Source of the DNA: Rheinheimera faecalis
GTDB taxonomy: Bacteria > Pseudomonadota > Gammaproteobacteria > Enterobacterales > Alteromonadaceae
Direction: 5' to 3'
DNA: 64,000 nt
Assembly: GCF_021290965.1 (NCBI RefSeq)
Contig: NZ_JAJOYT010000012.1
Coordinates: forward strand, 1-64,000
Position numbers and translations under genes: made by a program. Numbering within the stretch: the stretch's first letter is position 1; every line of letters starts with the position of its first letter. Below, one piece after another: positions 42,911-53,395 of the stretch. Below the pieces are notes generated by a model. The model was not told where the DNA came from, did no database searches, and saw only the letters and a list, made by a program, of their open reading frames with translations.

Positions 42911-44494
42911 TTATGTTTCCGGCGGCGGATAAGCTGCCAGAAACTCCTGATGCATCTTTTCTCTGCGTTGATTTATATCGTCAATCAGTTGATAAAACTC
43001 TGTCCGCTCTTTCAGTGCAGTAAACAAGGGCGACAGAGCTAAATATTCACTATTCAGGTAACCCGACTGGACAGCTTTTTGCAAATAACCCAGCGCAGCG
43101 TTCTGGTCTTTGACAGCCCATAAAGCAATCAAAGATGCCTCAATATAGTTAATAGGCCAACTGTCACCACGCTCTACTGTCTCTTCAATGTCGCTTAACC
43201 TTTTAATAGCCTCTTGCGCTGTCAGTTGGTTATTTAAAATCTGCATCAGGCTATTCGGATAAGAGGTACCAGGGCTCACTTCTGCTGCGGCTTTAAACCA
43301 AGGCAAAGCCTTTTCTTTTCCCTCTAACAGCCAGACCAACTCAGCATAATAAGCAAACACCTCGTGGCGCTTAATGTCCCGCTTCAGTACTTTTTCAAAC
43401 TCACTTTTCGCTTCAGTCAAACGGCCCTGAAAATATAAAAAGCGCGGATAAGCTTCGTTGATAAAGACGTTGTCCGGATAAAGCACAAACAACTCCTGAT
43501 AGTTAAGTTGTGCTTTTGAGCTGAAGTTCAGCAGTTCAAAAATTCGGCTGATTTGCAAATCGGCCATGTGATTATTCGGCTGCAGCTGTTTAGCTTTTAC
43601 CGTTAAATCATAGGCTTGAATAAGCTCACCTTTGGTTTCTAATAAATGCGCTGCCGAACCCATGCTGGCATAGTTTTTCGCATCAAGCTGAGTTGATAAC
43701 ATATAGGCTGCTAAAGCCCGATCGAGATGACCAAGACAATCCCAGGCATAGGCAACTGCAGCCTGAGCTTTACTTTTATCACTGTCACTGCCATTGAGTG
43801 CGAGCGCTTGCAGAGCATATTGTTTGGCTTCCATTGCAAGCTCAGCTGGCTGATTGTATCTGCAAACCGATTTACTCAGCGCTAAACTTAAGCCAATAAG
43901 CGCAGCCTGATTGTTTGGCTCAAGTTTGAGTGCTTCGCTGAATAACTCTATGGATCTGTTGGTATTGTCGCCCTGCCCTGTGCTGGAGTAATAATTTCCA
44001 CGCTCGATCAGTAACTCAACCGGATTGCTGGCCTGAACTTCAGTATTGGTAGCGGCGATATCTGAAACTGGTGTTTCTTTATTCAGCATCCAATAAAGCG
44101 CTGCAGTAATGCTCAATAGCGCAACTACAACTGGCACTCTGAGCGATAACCTTTTTGGCGTTATGGCTGACGGCTCTATGGGCTTTACCAATAAACGATA
44201 GCCACGGCCACGCACCGACTCAATATAGGTAGGCTGTTTCGGATCATCGTCCAACGCCTTTCTCAATAAGGTAATACGCTGGGTAATAGTCTCGCTGCTT
44301 ACAATAGTATTTTTCCAGACAGCTGCTGTTATTTGCTCAACAGTGCAGACTTTTCCGGCATGCTCAATCAAATACATCAGCAGTTCAAAGGAGAGCTTGG
44401 GCAGTTCAATCTCTTGTCTGTCTGAACCCTGCACGCGGTACACTTTGTACTCGTCGGGCTCTACAACTAAATCCAGTAATTCCACTTGCCGCAT
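42911..44494 (-). CDS. CadC/ToxR-like membrane regulator with TPR domain
   Basis: This is a one-component membrane regulator of 527 aa. An N-terminal OmpR-type winged helix (about 1-100: ELPKLSFELLMYLIEHAGKVCTVEQI, then VSSETITQRITLLRKALDDD and ESVRGRGYRLL) binds DNA. A single transmembrane helix follows (VPVVVALLSITAALYWML, about 123-141). The periplasmic C-terminal part is made of TPR-like helical repeats (about 160-500), which usually bind proteins or peptides. The target genes are unknown. The divergent 90-aa gene 279 bases away is the first candidate. Confidence 0.86.
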   Translation of the reverse strand: MRQVELLDLVVEPDEYKVYRVQGSDRQEIELPKLSFELLMYLIEHAGKVCTVEQITAAVWKNTIVSSETITQRITLLRKALDDDPKQPTYIESVRGRGYRLLVKPIEPSAITPKRLSLRVPVVVALLSITAALYWMLNKETPVSDIAATNTEVQASNPVELLIERGNYYSSTGQGDNTNRSIELFSEALKLEPNNQAALIGLSLALSKSVCRYNQPAELAMEAKQYALQALALNGSDSDKSKAQAAVAYAWDCLGHLDRALAAYMLSTQLDAKNYASMGSAAHLLETKGELIQAYDLTVKAKQLQPNNHMADLQISRIFELLNFSSKAQLNYQELFVLYPDNVFINEAYPRFLYFQGRLTEAKSEFEKVLKRDIKRHEVFAYYAELVWLLEGKEKALPWFKAAAEVSPGTSYPNSLMQILNNQLTAQEAIKRLSDIEETVERGDSWPINYIEASLIALWAVKDQNAALGYLQKAVQSGYLNSEYLALSPLFTALKERTEFYQLIDDINQRREKMHQEFLAAYPPPET

Positions 44495-44773
44495 CTGCTG
44501 TCCAAATTTGCTGTCTAAACGAGTAGTGAGAAATTTTTGTAACTCTGAGCTGCACTATAAGCTTTCCGCTACACAGATTAAACGAGTCTGGTACTAATAG
44601 TGTTTAGCTGCTGTTATCCGGCCGAATAACATCTGAAAAAATACATGTACAATCAATTGGTTAACAAAAAATCACAGTAAAATAAAACCCACAAGACCGA
44701 ATTTACTAAAGCTTTCCCGATCACAGCAGATACATAAGCATCAGGTTTAACTGCTTTTGATAAGGAGATACAA

Positions 44774-45046
44774 ATGAACGAAGCCAGCCGCTTACAAAGA
44801 ATGCGTGAACTTGGAGTACGTCTCCAGGAGCTGCGTTTGCTGCCTTCGCATTCTGTAAACTCTTATGCCGGAGCAGCTATTAACTTCTTGTTCCAGAACT
44901 ACAAAATTGAAAAACCAGCAGGTGCACCTTTGGATGTGACCTTACGTGCTTTAGCTACAGGTCTGGCATTAAGACACAATATGCAAACCCGGCCGGACCC
45001 GGACAAAGTGATCGACTTTTTCTGTCGTCATTATCAGGTGCATTAA
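44774..45046 (+). CDS. Hypothetical protein, 90 aa
   Basis: I do not recognise this family. The small basic, helical protein has no signal peptide. It starts with an Arg-rich helix (RLQRMRELGVRLQELRLL) and a second half with GLALRHNMQ and VIDFFCRHYQVH. A strong ribosome site (AAGGAG, 7 bases before ATG) and its own terminator (45065-45088) suggest a real, well-expressed, independently transcribed gene. It is divergent from the TPR regulator gene. Confidence 0.65.
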   Translation: MNEASRLQRMRELGVRLQELRLLPSHSVNSYAGAAINFLFQNYKIEKPAGAPLDVTLRALATGLALRHNMQTRPDPDKVIDFFCRHYQVH

Positions 45047-45064
45047 CCAACCCCTGCTCCGACT

Positions 45065-45088
45065 AAAGCTGCTGAAAAGCAGCTTTTT
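45065..45088 (+). terminator. Rho-independent terminator after the 90-aa gene
   Basis: AAAGCTGCT (45065-45073) pairs with AGCAGCTTT (45078-45086) over a GAAA loop and is followed by T (five in a row at 45084-45088). Confidence 0.85.
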
Positions 45089-45174
45089 GCGTTATATTTG
45101 CGGCTTTTGACCAACATCAGCTTTGGATCAATCCTCTACACTGCTGCTTATATTTTATTAACTGAGTCATTCTG

Positions 45175-45612
45175 ATGCGAAGCAACCTGGATTGGTTTCG
45201 TCATGCTTTTGCTTATGAATGTGGCGCTATTGTTCTGAGAACTTTATGCACTCTGGCTGTGGCGGATACAGCTCTTGGCAGCGCTTCTGCTTTTTCGTTA
45301 TTCAGCTCATTTACTGTGTTTTTGCTGACCTTAACTCACACCAAAGTTTTTGATTATTGGTTATGGCGATCGACTGGCTCTTTAGCTAAAACAGGCAAAG
45401 TGCGGCTTTTGCATTGTGTCAGTTATGAATTAGCCGGCGCAGCACTTAGTATTCCTTTAACCTTATGGCTGCTGGATTTTAATCTGACTCAGGCTTTATG
45501 GCGGGAAGCCTTGATGTTTATCGTGTTTTTGTTGTACACCTACCTGTATAACTATGGTTATGACTATTTTTTTCCGGTAACCCATGCCAAAACTTATTCT
45601 CAAAATAATTGA
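45175..45612 (+). CDS. PACE-type (bacterial transmembrane pair) efflux transporter
   Basis: This 145-aa four-helix membrane protein resembles the PACE family (AceI type), which exports chlorhexidine and other biocides or short diamines. Visible signatures are the TM1 acidic residue in HAFAYECGAIVLRTLC, THTKVFDYWLW, and the second repeat with SYELAGAALSIPLTLWL and the terminal YNYGYDYFFP, where the Asp-Tyr-x-x-Phe-Pro motif is typical. The substrate is unknown. Its last codons (CAA AAT AAT TGA) fall in the outer end of repeat R3. The gene is followed by an AraC regulator, which may control it. Confidence 0.72.
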   Translation: MRSNLDWFRHAFAYECGAIVLRTLCTLAVADTALGSASAFSLFSSFTVFLLTLTHTKVFDYWLWRSTGSLAKTGKVRLLHCVSYELAGAALSIPLTLWLLDFNLTQALWREALMFIVFLLYTYLYNYGYDYFFPVTHAKTYSQNN

Positions 45613-45713
45613 TGTTGCAGCGCGGCGACAAGTGAATGAGTCCCCATGAGCATAGTTAACCTATGCGATTGGGGCGAGAGCATGCAGTCAACAAAGCGGC
45701 AGCTTCAAGTATG
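45605..45713 (-). repeat. Interspersed ~120-bp palindromic repeat, copy R3 (inverted)
   Basis: Read on the minus strand it matches R2: CTTGAAGCTGCCGCTTTGTTGACTGC, then CTCTCGCCCCA and CATAGGTTAACTATG, then CTTGTCGCC and GCTGCAAC. It occupies the whole gap between the PACE-type gene and the AraC gene. The stop of the former and the probable ATG of the latter lie in its two ends. The hairpin core would sit in the intergenic mRNA. Confidence 0.75.
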
Positions 45714-46418
45714 ATGAGAATATCGATTCGCGCTTATAACCCTGAACCTCAAAGCCACAGCCATGATCACCATCAATTGGTGTTGCCTTTGGCTGGCCGG
45801 TTAAATCTACTGATCAATCAGCAACAATTTCAGGTGGGTACTGCAGAATGTCTGGTGATCACTGCAGGCACAGAACATGGCTTTTCTGCCGCTGAACAAT
45901 GCCGGTTTTTAGTCGTAGATTTAACGCATTTACCTGCACATTTGCTGCATTTAACTCAACCTGTGTTTCAGTTGTCTGCTCGGATGCAGCCTTATTTATT
46001 GGTGTTAGAACAGCTGTTAGTGCAACAAAATCAGCAACTATTGCCAGCAGCTCAGCAGTTTTTTCTACAGTTACTGGAAGCAGAGCAGCCAGCACCAGCA
46101 GTGGACAAAAGAATACGTCAGGCACTTCTCTACATGCAGGACCATTTGGCAGAAGAGTTAGATTTAGTGATGCTGGCCAGCAAAGCCAGTTTGAGTTTAA
46201 GTCAGTTTAAACAACTGTTTCGCCAGCAGTTAGGCCAGAGCCCAGGTCAGTATTTAACGACTTTACGCATGCAGCACAGTCGAACTTTATTGCTGTTTTC
46301 CAACTTATCAGTGCAGCAAATAGCACTGGAATGCGGCTACCAATCGGCTTCTGCCTTTAGTGCACGTTTTTCGCAGTTTTTTGGGCAAAGCCCACAGCAG
46401 TTCAGAGGACAGCAGTAA
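45711..46418 (+). CDS. AraC family transcriptional regulator
   Basis: This is a 235-aa regulator (234 if it starts at the next ATG) with an N-terminal cupin-like sensing domain (HSHDHHQLVLPLAGRLNLLI, about 10-100). The C-terminal AraC double helix-turn-helix (about 135-235) includes MLASKASLSLSQFKQLFRQQLGQSPGQYL and QIALECGYQSASAFSARFSQFFGQSPQQFR. The open frame reaches back to 45663, but those codons lie inside repeat R3, so the start is placed at 45711/45714 at the repeat edge. The ribosome site is weak, consistent with a start remodelled by repeat insertion. The neighbouring PACE-type gene is a candidate target. Confidence 0.83.
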   Translation: MMRISIRAYNPEPQSHSHDHHQLVLPLAGRLNLLINQQQFQVGTAECLVITAGTEHGFSAAEQCRFLVVDLTHLPAHLLHLTQPVFQLSARMQPYLLVLEQLLVQQNQQLLPAAQQFFLQLLEAEQPAPAVDKRIRQALLYMQDHLAEELDLVMLASKASLSLSQFKQLFRQQLGQSPGQYLTTLRMQHSRTLLLFSNLSVQQIALECGYQSASAFSARFSQFFGQSPQQFRGQQ

Positions 46419-46428
46419 AGAGATTCTG

Positions 46429-47277
46429 CTAAAGCTTAATCAGCTCTATAGCACCACGTTTTTGCATAGTGACATAAAGTAAGCTTGGGTCTTTTTGTGA
46501 AAAAGTGACATTGGTTGGAAACTCACCTTTTAGCAGGTATTCCTTTAGCAACTTGCCATCCGGGCTGACTTTGGCAACCACACCTTTACCATAACGGGCT
46601 ATATATAAATTGCCTTTTGCATCGGTACGCATGCCGTCTAAACCAAAATCCGGGAATTGGATCAGCAATCTTTTATTGCTGGCCTGAAGCTTTTTATCCA
46701 GATCGTAAACCCAGACCTTACGCTGCGCGCTTTCGTTGACATACAACCGGGTTTGGTCCGGGCTGATTTCCACGCCGTTGGTCGTTCCCATGTCTTTTTC
46801 AACCAGACTGGAGCTGCCGTCTGTATCAATGCGCCACAACTGACCTTTACGGTTTTTCCAATCCGGATCACTGGCAAAAATAACGCCATTAGCCGCTATG
46901 GTTAAATCGTTGGGCTGAAACATTAAAGGCTGATGGGCATGCAGTTGCAGCTGTTTACCGTCATAACGCCAGATATTATGGCCGGTATAATCCGCTATAT
47001 ACATCAGGCCTTTCTGGTCAAAACGAATACCGTTGCCGATGCTGCCTTTGGGCAAGGTCAGGGCCAAACTCACCTCTCCTTGGGGACTCACTTTGCCAAT
47101 AGTGCCTTCGACACCATAATTCACCGCATACAAATAGCCGTTTTTATCTGTAGCAGGGCCTTCAATGCTTGCATGAAAAACACCGTCAGGCACAAAATCG
47201 CTGCTGTCGGGTTGTGTGCTGGCTTGCGCGATCAAACCCGATATGGATACTAATAAAATCAGTAACTTACACTTCAT
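46429..47277 (-). CDS. Exported SMP-30/gluconolactonase-like beta-propeller protein
   Basis: This 282-aa protein has a signal peptide (KLLILLVSISGLIAQAS) and repeated six-bladed propeller motifs (GIRFDQKGLMYIADYTGHNIWRYD, NDLTIAANGVIFASD, NGVEISPDQTRLYVNES, GLDGMRTDAKGNLYIARYGKGVVAKVSPDGK). The NGV...Asn and DG...D positions that bind metal in lactonases are present. Such enzymes open sugar lactones. It lies 19 bases after the stop of an FAD-dependent oxidase gene on the same strand. Oxidase and lactonase together would oxidise a sugar and hydrolyse the lactone outside the cytoplasm. Confidence 0.85.
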   Translation of the reverse strand: MKCKLLILLVSISGLIAQASTQPDSSDFVPDGVFHASIEGPATDKNGYLYAVNYGVEGTIGKVSPQGEVSLALTLPKGSIGNGIRFDQKGLMYIADYTGHNIWRYDGKQLQLHAHQPLMFQPNDLTIAANGVIFASDPDWKNRKGQLWRIDTDGSSSLVEKDMGTTNGVEISPDQTRLYVNESAQRKVWVYDLDKKLQASNKRLLIQFPDFGLDGMRTDAKGNLYIARYGKGVVAKVSPDGKLLKEYLLKGEFPTNVTFSQKDPSLLYVTMQKRGAIELIKL

Positions 47278-47296
47278 CAGTTTTATCCTTTATATC

Positions 47297-48814
47297 TTAA
47301 GTTGGCTGTATGCCTTGGGCAAACCGCAATAGCAGCTCCGGGTCGTAACGGCCTTTAAGCTGCTGTAGTTTTTCATAGTGATTGCCATAATAAGCTTCAG
47401 GCCAGTTTTTAATCAAAGCATCGGTGTAATTTAGATAGGCACCACCGGTACTGTAAGGTTGCATCACAGTACGCATATGATTGACCCAAAGCGCAGCGCC
47501 CCGCATTAACTTTTCATCAGCGCCGACAGGGCGGCTCACCAGATACTGAGCACTAAAAAGCGCATCTCTGTGAGCAAAAGCGGTGTGATCTGCAGGCACA
47601 GAGCTGATAGCCCCACCCATCAGAGTCAGTAAAATACCACCGGATAATCCTTGTTGCTGACGCTGCTGCACCTGCCCCAATAAAGCTTCTAATCCGGCTC
47701 TGCTGATGGCTTTATTAAAAAAGTCTGAGCTGCCCGCCATAGCCACACGTTTAAGTTTGGCTTGCTCTGATTGATGTGGCAATTTGCACTCTGGCATCTC
47801 CAAACCAGCACAATCCGTCAGCATATACTCGCGGTAATTATGCAGCACCACATCCTGCTCTACAGGTTGCACAGGCAAACGTCTTAACCAATTCACCCAT
47901 TGCTGCTGCAACAATTTAATCTGACCTAAACTGGTCACCCGTATTTGTAATTGCGGTTCATGACCTGGCATAGCTCGCCACCATAAAGCAGCCTGAGACC
48001 ATAAAGCCTCAGGTAACTGACGGCTCCAGTGTTGCCATAAATTCAGCACAGGCAAAGCGTCTTTTAACGCAAAATAAGCATGACAACTTAAGATATCTGT
48101 AGTGGCAAAAGTCTGAAATTTCAGGCGGGTGACTATACCAAACTGACCGCCACCGCCCCCTCTTAAAGCCCAGAATAGATCAGCGTTTTGCTGCTCATTA
48201 CAACGCAGTACATCACCATCCACAGTCACCAGTTCTGCTTCCAGCAAGGCGTCGCAAGTTAAGCCATACAAACGGTCGGCAATACCAAAACCTCCGCCCT
48301 GAGTTAAACCGGCAATACCTACTCCAACACAGCTGCCACCCGGAATAGAGCGGCCTTTTTTACTCAACTGATCATAAATATCACCCAGCTTAGCCCCAGC
48401 TCCTATCCAGGCCGTGTCGTCTTCAGCTTCATGCTGAATATCAGCCATTAAAGCCAAATCCAGCAAAATTCCTTTGGTGCTCGAATAACCGGCATAGTTA
48501 TGACCACCACTGCGACCTGTGATGGGCAATTGAAACCAGCGGGCAAAAGCTAAAATTTGCTGCACATCGGAAGTGTTAGCACAACGGGCTATAACGGCAG
48601 GAATAATGCTGTCGTAACGGGAGTTGGCGGCTTTATAAAAACGACTAAAACCGGCATCTGCAGGAAACAACAATTGGCCAGAAAAGTTCGCTTTTAGCTG
48701 CTGCCAGTCGCTGGTTTCAGGCAAAGTGTTGGCCGGGCTAAACTGGCAGCCGGCTACAGTGGCTAAAGCAGCAGCACTGCTTAAAGTTAAAAAATGACGT
48801 CTGTCCAAAAGCAA
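47297..48814 (-). CDS. Exported FAD-linked oxidase with berberine-bridge domain
   Basis: This 505-aa oxidoreductase belongs to the vanillyl-alcohol/glucooligosaccharide oxidase fold. The N-terminus has a Tat-like DRRHFLTLSSAAALATVAG followed by a lipobox Cys, so it is probably a Tat-exported lipoprotein. The FAD domain has SGGHNYAGYS (His for covalent FAD) and GGSCVGVGIAGLTQGGGFG (Cys for the second covalent bond), which together imply bicovalent FAD as in oligosaccharide oxidases. A BBE domain closes the protein (LNYTDALIKNWPEAYYGNHYEKLQQLKGRYDP). No ATG is available. A TTG at 48814 or 48808 is the start, after an in-frame stop just upstream. It forms an operon with the lactonase gene. Confidence 0.88.
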   Translation of the reverse strand: MLLDRRHFLTLSSAAALATVAGCQFSPANTLPETSDWQQLKANFSGQLLFPADAGFSRFYKAANSRYDSIIPAVIARCANTSDVQQILAFARWFQLPITGRSGGHNYAGYSSTKGILLDLALMADIQHEAEDDTAWIGAGAKLGDIYDQLSKKGRSIPGGSCVGVGIAGLTQGGGFGIADRLYGLTCDALLEAELVTVDGDVLRCNEQQNADLFWALRGGGGGQFGIVTRLKFQTFATTDILSCHAYFALKDALPVLNLWQHWSRQLPEALWSQAALWWRAMPGHEPQLQIRVTSLGQIKLLQQQWVNWLRRLPVQPVEQDVVLHNYREYMLTDCAGLEMPECKLPHQSEQAKLKRVAMAGSSDFFNKAISRAGLEALLGQVQQRQQQGLSGGILLTLMGGAISSVPADHTAFAHRDALFSAQYLVSRPVGADEKLMRGAALWVNHMRTVMQPYSTGGAYLNYTDALIKNWPEAYYGNHYEKLQQLKGRYDPELLLRFAQGIQPT

Positions 48815-48995
48815 GTCTTTTCAAAATGGGAACCGCAGGCAAATTAGCATAAATTGGCGGGATCTTCTTGTGGCAATACCGAAATAAGACCTTTCATCAC
48901 TACCAGTAGTGAATCGACTCTATGTTTTCGTATTGCAGCTAAACTCAGTACATGGACACTTGACGTACAAATTGTGGACAATAACGACAACGAAA

Positions 48996-49013
48996 GTTAT
49001 CATAAAAGATAAC
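48996..49013. promoter_or_regulatory. Operator-like inverted repeat of the toxin-antitoxin pair
   Basis: GTTATC and GATAAC are separated by six bases, 17 bases before the toxin ATG. A TTGACG -35-like box lies at 48960-48965. Antitoxins of this type usually bind such palindromes and repress their own operon. Confidence 0.6.
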
Positions 49014-49029
49014 AAGGTAGGGATTACCT

Positions 49030-49353
49030 ATGAATTGGAAAATTGATTTTTATGCTGGTGTAGAAGAACAGGTCCTCGACATGCCAGCCAAAACTCAGGC
49101 AAGGATGATTAAGCTATTAGAGTTAATGGAAAAACATGGAGCAAATCTAGGCCCTCCGCATACCGAGTCTATGGGTAATGGCTTATTTGAAATACGAGCT
49201 AAAGCTCAGGAAGGGATTGGGCGCGGGTTATTTTGTTACTTAAAAGGCAAGCATATCTATGTGTTGCATGCCTTCGTAAAAAAGTCTCAAAAAACACCTA
49301 AAAATGAGCTGGAACTTGCTCGCGAACGACAAAAAGAGGTTCAACATTTATGA
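49030..49353 (+). CDS. HigB/RelE-type toxin (phage-derived Gp49-like family)
   Basis: This is a 107-aa probable mRNA interferase toxin. The sequence FYAGVEEQVLDMPAKTQARMIKLLELMEKHGANL, GNGLFEIRAKAQEGIGRGLFCYLKGKHIYVLHAFVKKSQKTPKNELELARER is characteristic of the HigB/Gp49 branch of the RelE superfamily, with the basic residues and His-Ala-Phe-x-Lys-Lys motif of the active face. It precedes the antitoxin gene and overlaps its start by 4 bases, the toxin-first order of HigBA systems. Confidence 0.88.
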   Translation: MNWKIDFYAGVEEQVLDMPAKTQARMIKLLELMEKHGANLGPPHTESMGNGLFEIRAKAQEGIGRGLFCYLKGKHIYVLHAFVKKSQKTPKNELELARERQKEVQHL

Positions 49354-49625
49354 GTCTGCAAAAACTAAAACAACGTGCTTTAGATAATCCTGAAGTGAAA
49401 GCTGAATACGAGCAGTTGGAGGCTGAATTTAACTTTATCGATCAACTCCTCTCCATGCGCACTAAAGCCGGGCTCACGCAAGAACAGGTTGCACAAAGGA
49501 TGCAGACACAAAAGAGCAATATCAGCCGCTTAGAAAAAGGTAACTCCAACCCCAGCTGGTCTACGCTGGTGAAATATGCCCACGCCTGTGGTTTTGAGCT
49601 TTCGATTAAGTCGCATAAGATCTGA
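49350..49625 (+). CDS. HigA-type antitoxin, XRE helix-turn-helix
   Basis: This 91-aa antitoxin has a helical start and an XRE helix-turn-helix (RTKAGLTQEQVAQRMQTQKSNISRLEKGNSNPSWSTLVKYAHACG, about 38-82). It neutralises the upstream toxin and probably represses the operon through the palindrome at 48996-49013. The ATGA overlap with the toxin stop shows translational coupling. The pair stands alone, so it is likely a mobile or stability element in the chromosome. Confidence 0.88.
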   Translation: MSLQKLKQRALDNPEVKAEYEQLEAEFNFIDQLLSMRTKAGLTQEQVAQRMQTQKSNISRLEKGNSNPSWSTLVKYAHACGFELSIKSHKI

Positions 49626-49945
49626 GTTTTCCCAGAACATATTACATTGCCCGGCGCAATCAGCATCAGATTGCCACGTATCATCCCCAAAGGTTAAGTG
49701 ATTGATTGGTGATACTAAGCTACGAGTTCCTCTATCCATAAACTAAACCGTGGAACACGGCGTAAAACTGGACCCAGATCGGGTCGGGATAAACCCGACC
49801 CCTACAATGTTTTATCAATTTTTAGGGAAACTTTAAGCCGGTGATAACCACAAATTAGCTTGCAGAAACCACAAGTCCGAAACAACGCACCTACCAATTT
49901 TCCCTTGCCGCCTGAAAAAAAGCTGTTTATGCTGGCTGCACTTAG
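49626..49945 (+). other. Gene-free region between the toxin-antitoxin pair and the TPP riboswitch
   Basis: About 320 bases contain no convincing ORF. The only structure is the perfect hairpin GGGTCGGG (49781-49788) with CCCGACCC (49794-49801) and the loop ATAAA. The motif CGGGTCGGGATAAACCCGACCC recurs, from memory, as an interspersed palindrome in many bacteria. It lacks a T-run. The thi operon promoter should be near 49880-49940, but no clear boxes were found. Confidence 0.55.
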
Positions 49946-50044
49946 CTTGTCGGAGTGCTGCACAAACCTTGTTTGTCAGCTGAGACCGCCCTTGGGCGGA
50001 ATCCGTGGAACCTGAACAGGATAATACCTGCGGAGGGAAACAAG
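49946..50044 (+). promoter_or_regulatory. TPP riboswitch (THI element)
   Basis: The conserved core CAGCTGAGACC (near 49978) and GAACCTGAACAGGATAATACC (near 50009), followed by GCGGAGGGAA, is the thiamin pyrophosphate-binding aptamer. The closing stem is CTTGT (49946-49950) with ACAAG (50040-50044). It lies 127 bases before the thiC start, so thiamin pyrophosphate is expected to shut down the whole thi operon. The mechanism (terminator or ribosome-site masking) is not settled from sequence. Confidence 0.93.
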
Positions 50045-50144
50045 AGCGCACACAGCGGCGGTGATCCGTCTGCCTGTTGGCGCACTCATTCGGCTCATCT
50101 TTTGATGGCTGTCCACGCTTTTCCCAAGCTCTGTTGAAAATTAA

Positions 50145-53180
<3,036 letters not shown>

Positions 53181-53188
<8 letters not shown>

Positions 53189-53393
53189 ACATATGAAAAC
53201 AGAGCTAAGCATCTGGCTGAATGGTAAAACCGAAATCTTAAACTCCAGTCAATTAAACGATCTGTTGCCACGCTTTCATGCCCCTTTTGCTGTGGCTTTA
53301 AATGGCCGTTTTATTGCTGCAGCCCAGTATCCAGACACTCTGCTAAAAGCCGGTGATCAGCTTGATATTGTCAGCCCTATAGCCGGAGGTTAA
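53181..53393 (+). CDS. thiS: Sulfur carrier protein ThiS
   Basis: ThiS carries sulfur as a C-terminal thiocarboxylate to thiazole synthase. The 70-aa protein has the ubiquitin-like fold and ends in the required Gly-Gly (IVSPIAGG). AAGGAG lies 8 bases before the ATG at 53181. The longer reading from 53160 lies inside thiO and is unlikely. The gene overlaps thiO by 8 bases and is followed 2 bases later by thiG. Confidence 0.94.
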
Positions 53394-53395
53394 GC

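Noticed and set aside
45663-45710. Extra 16 N-terminal codons of the AraC gene
   Set aside because: These codons lie wholly inside repeat R3 and do not resemble AraC N-termini, so they are taken as non-coding.
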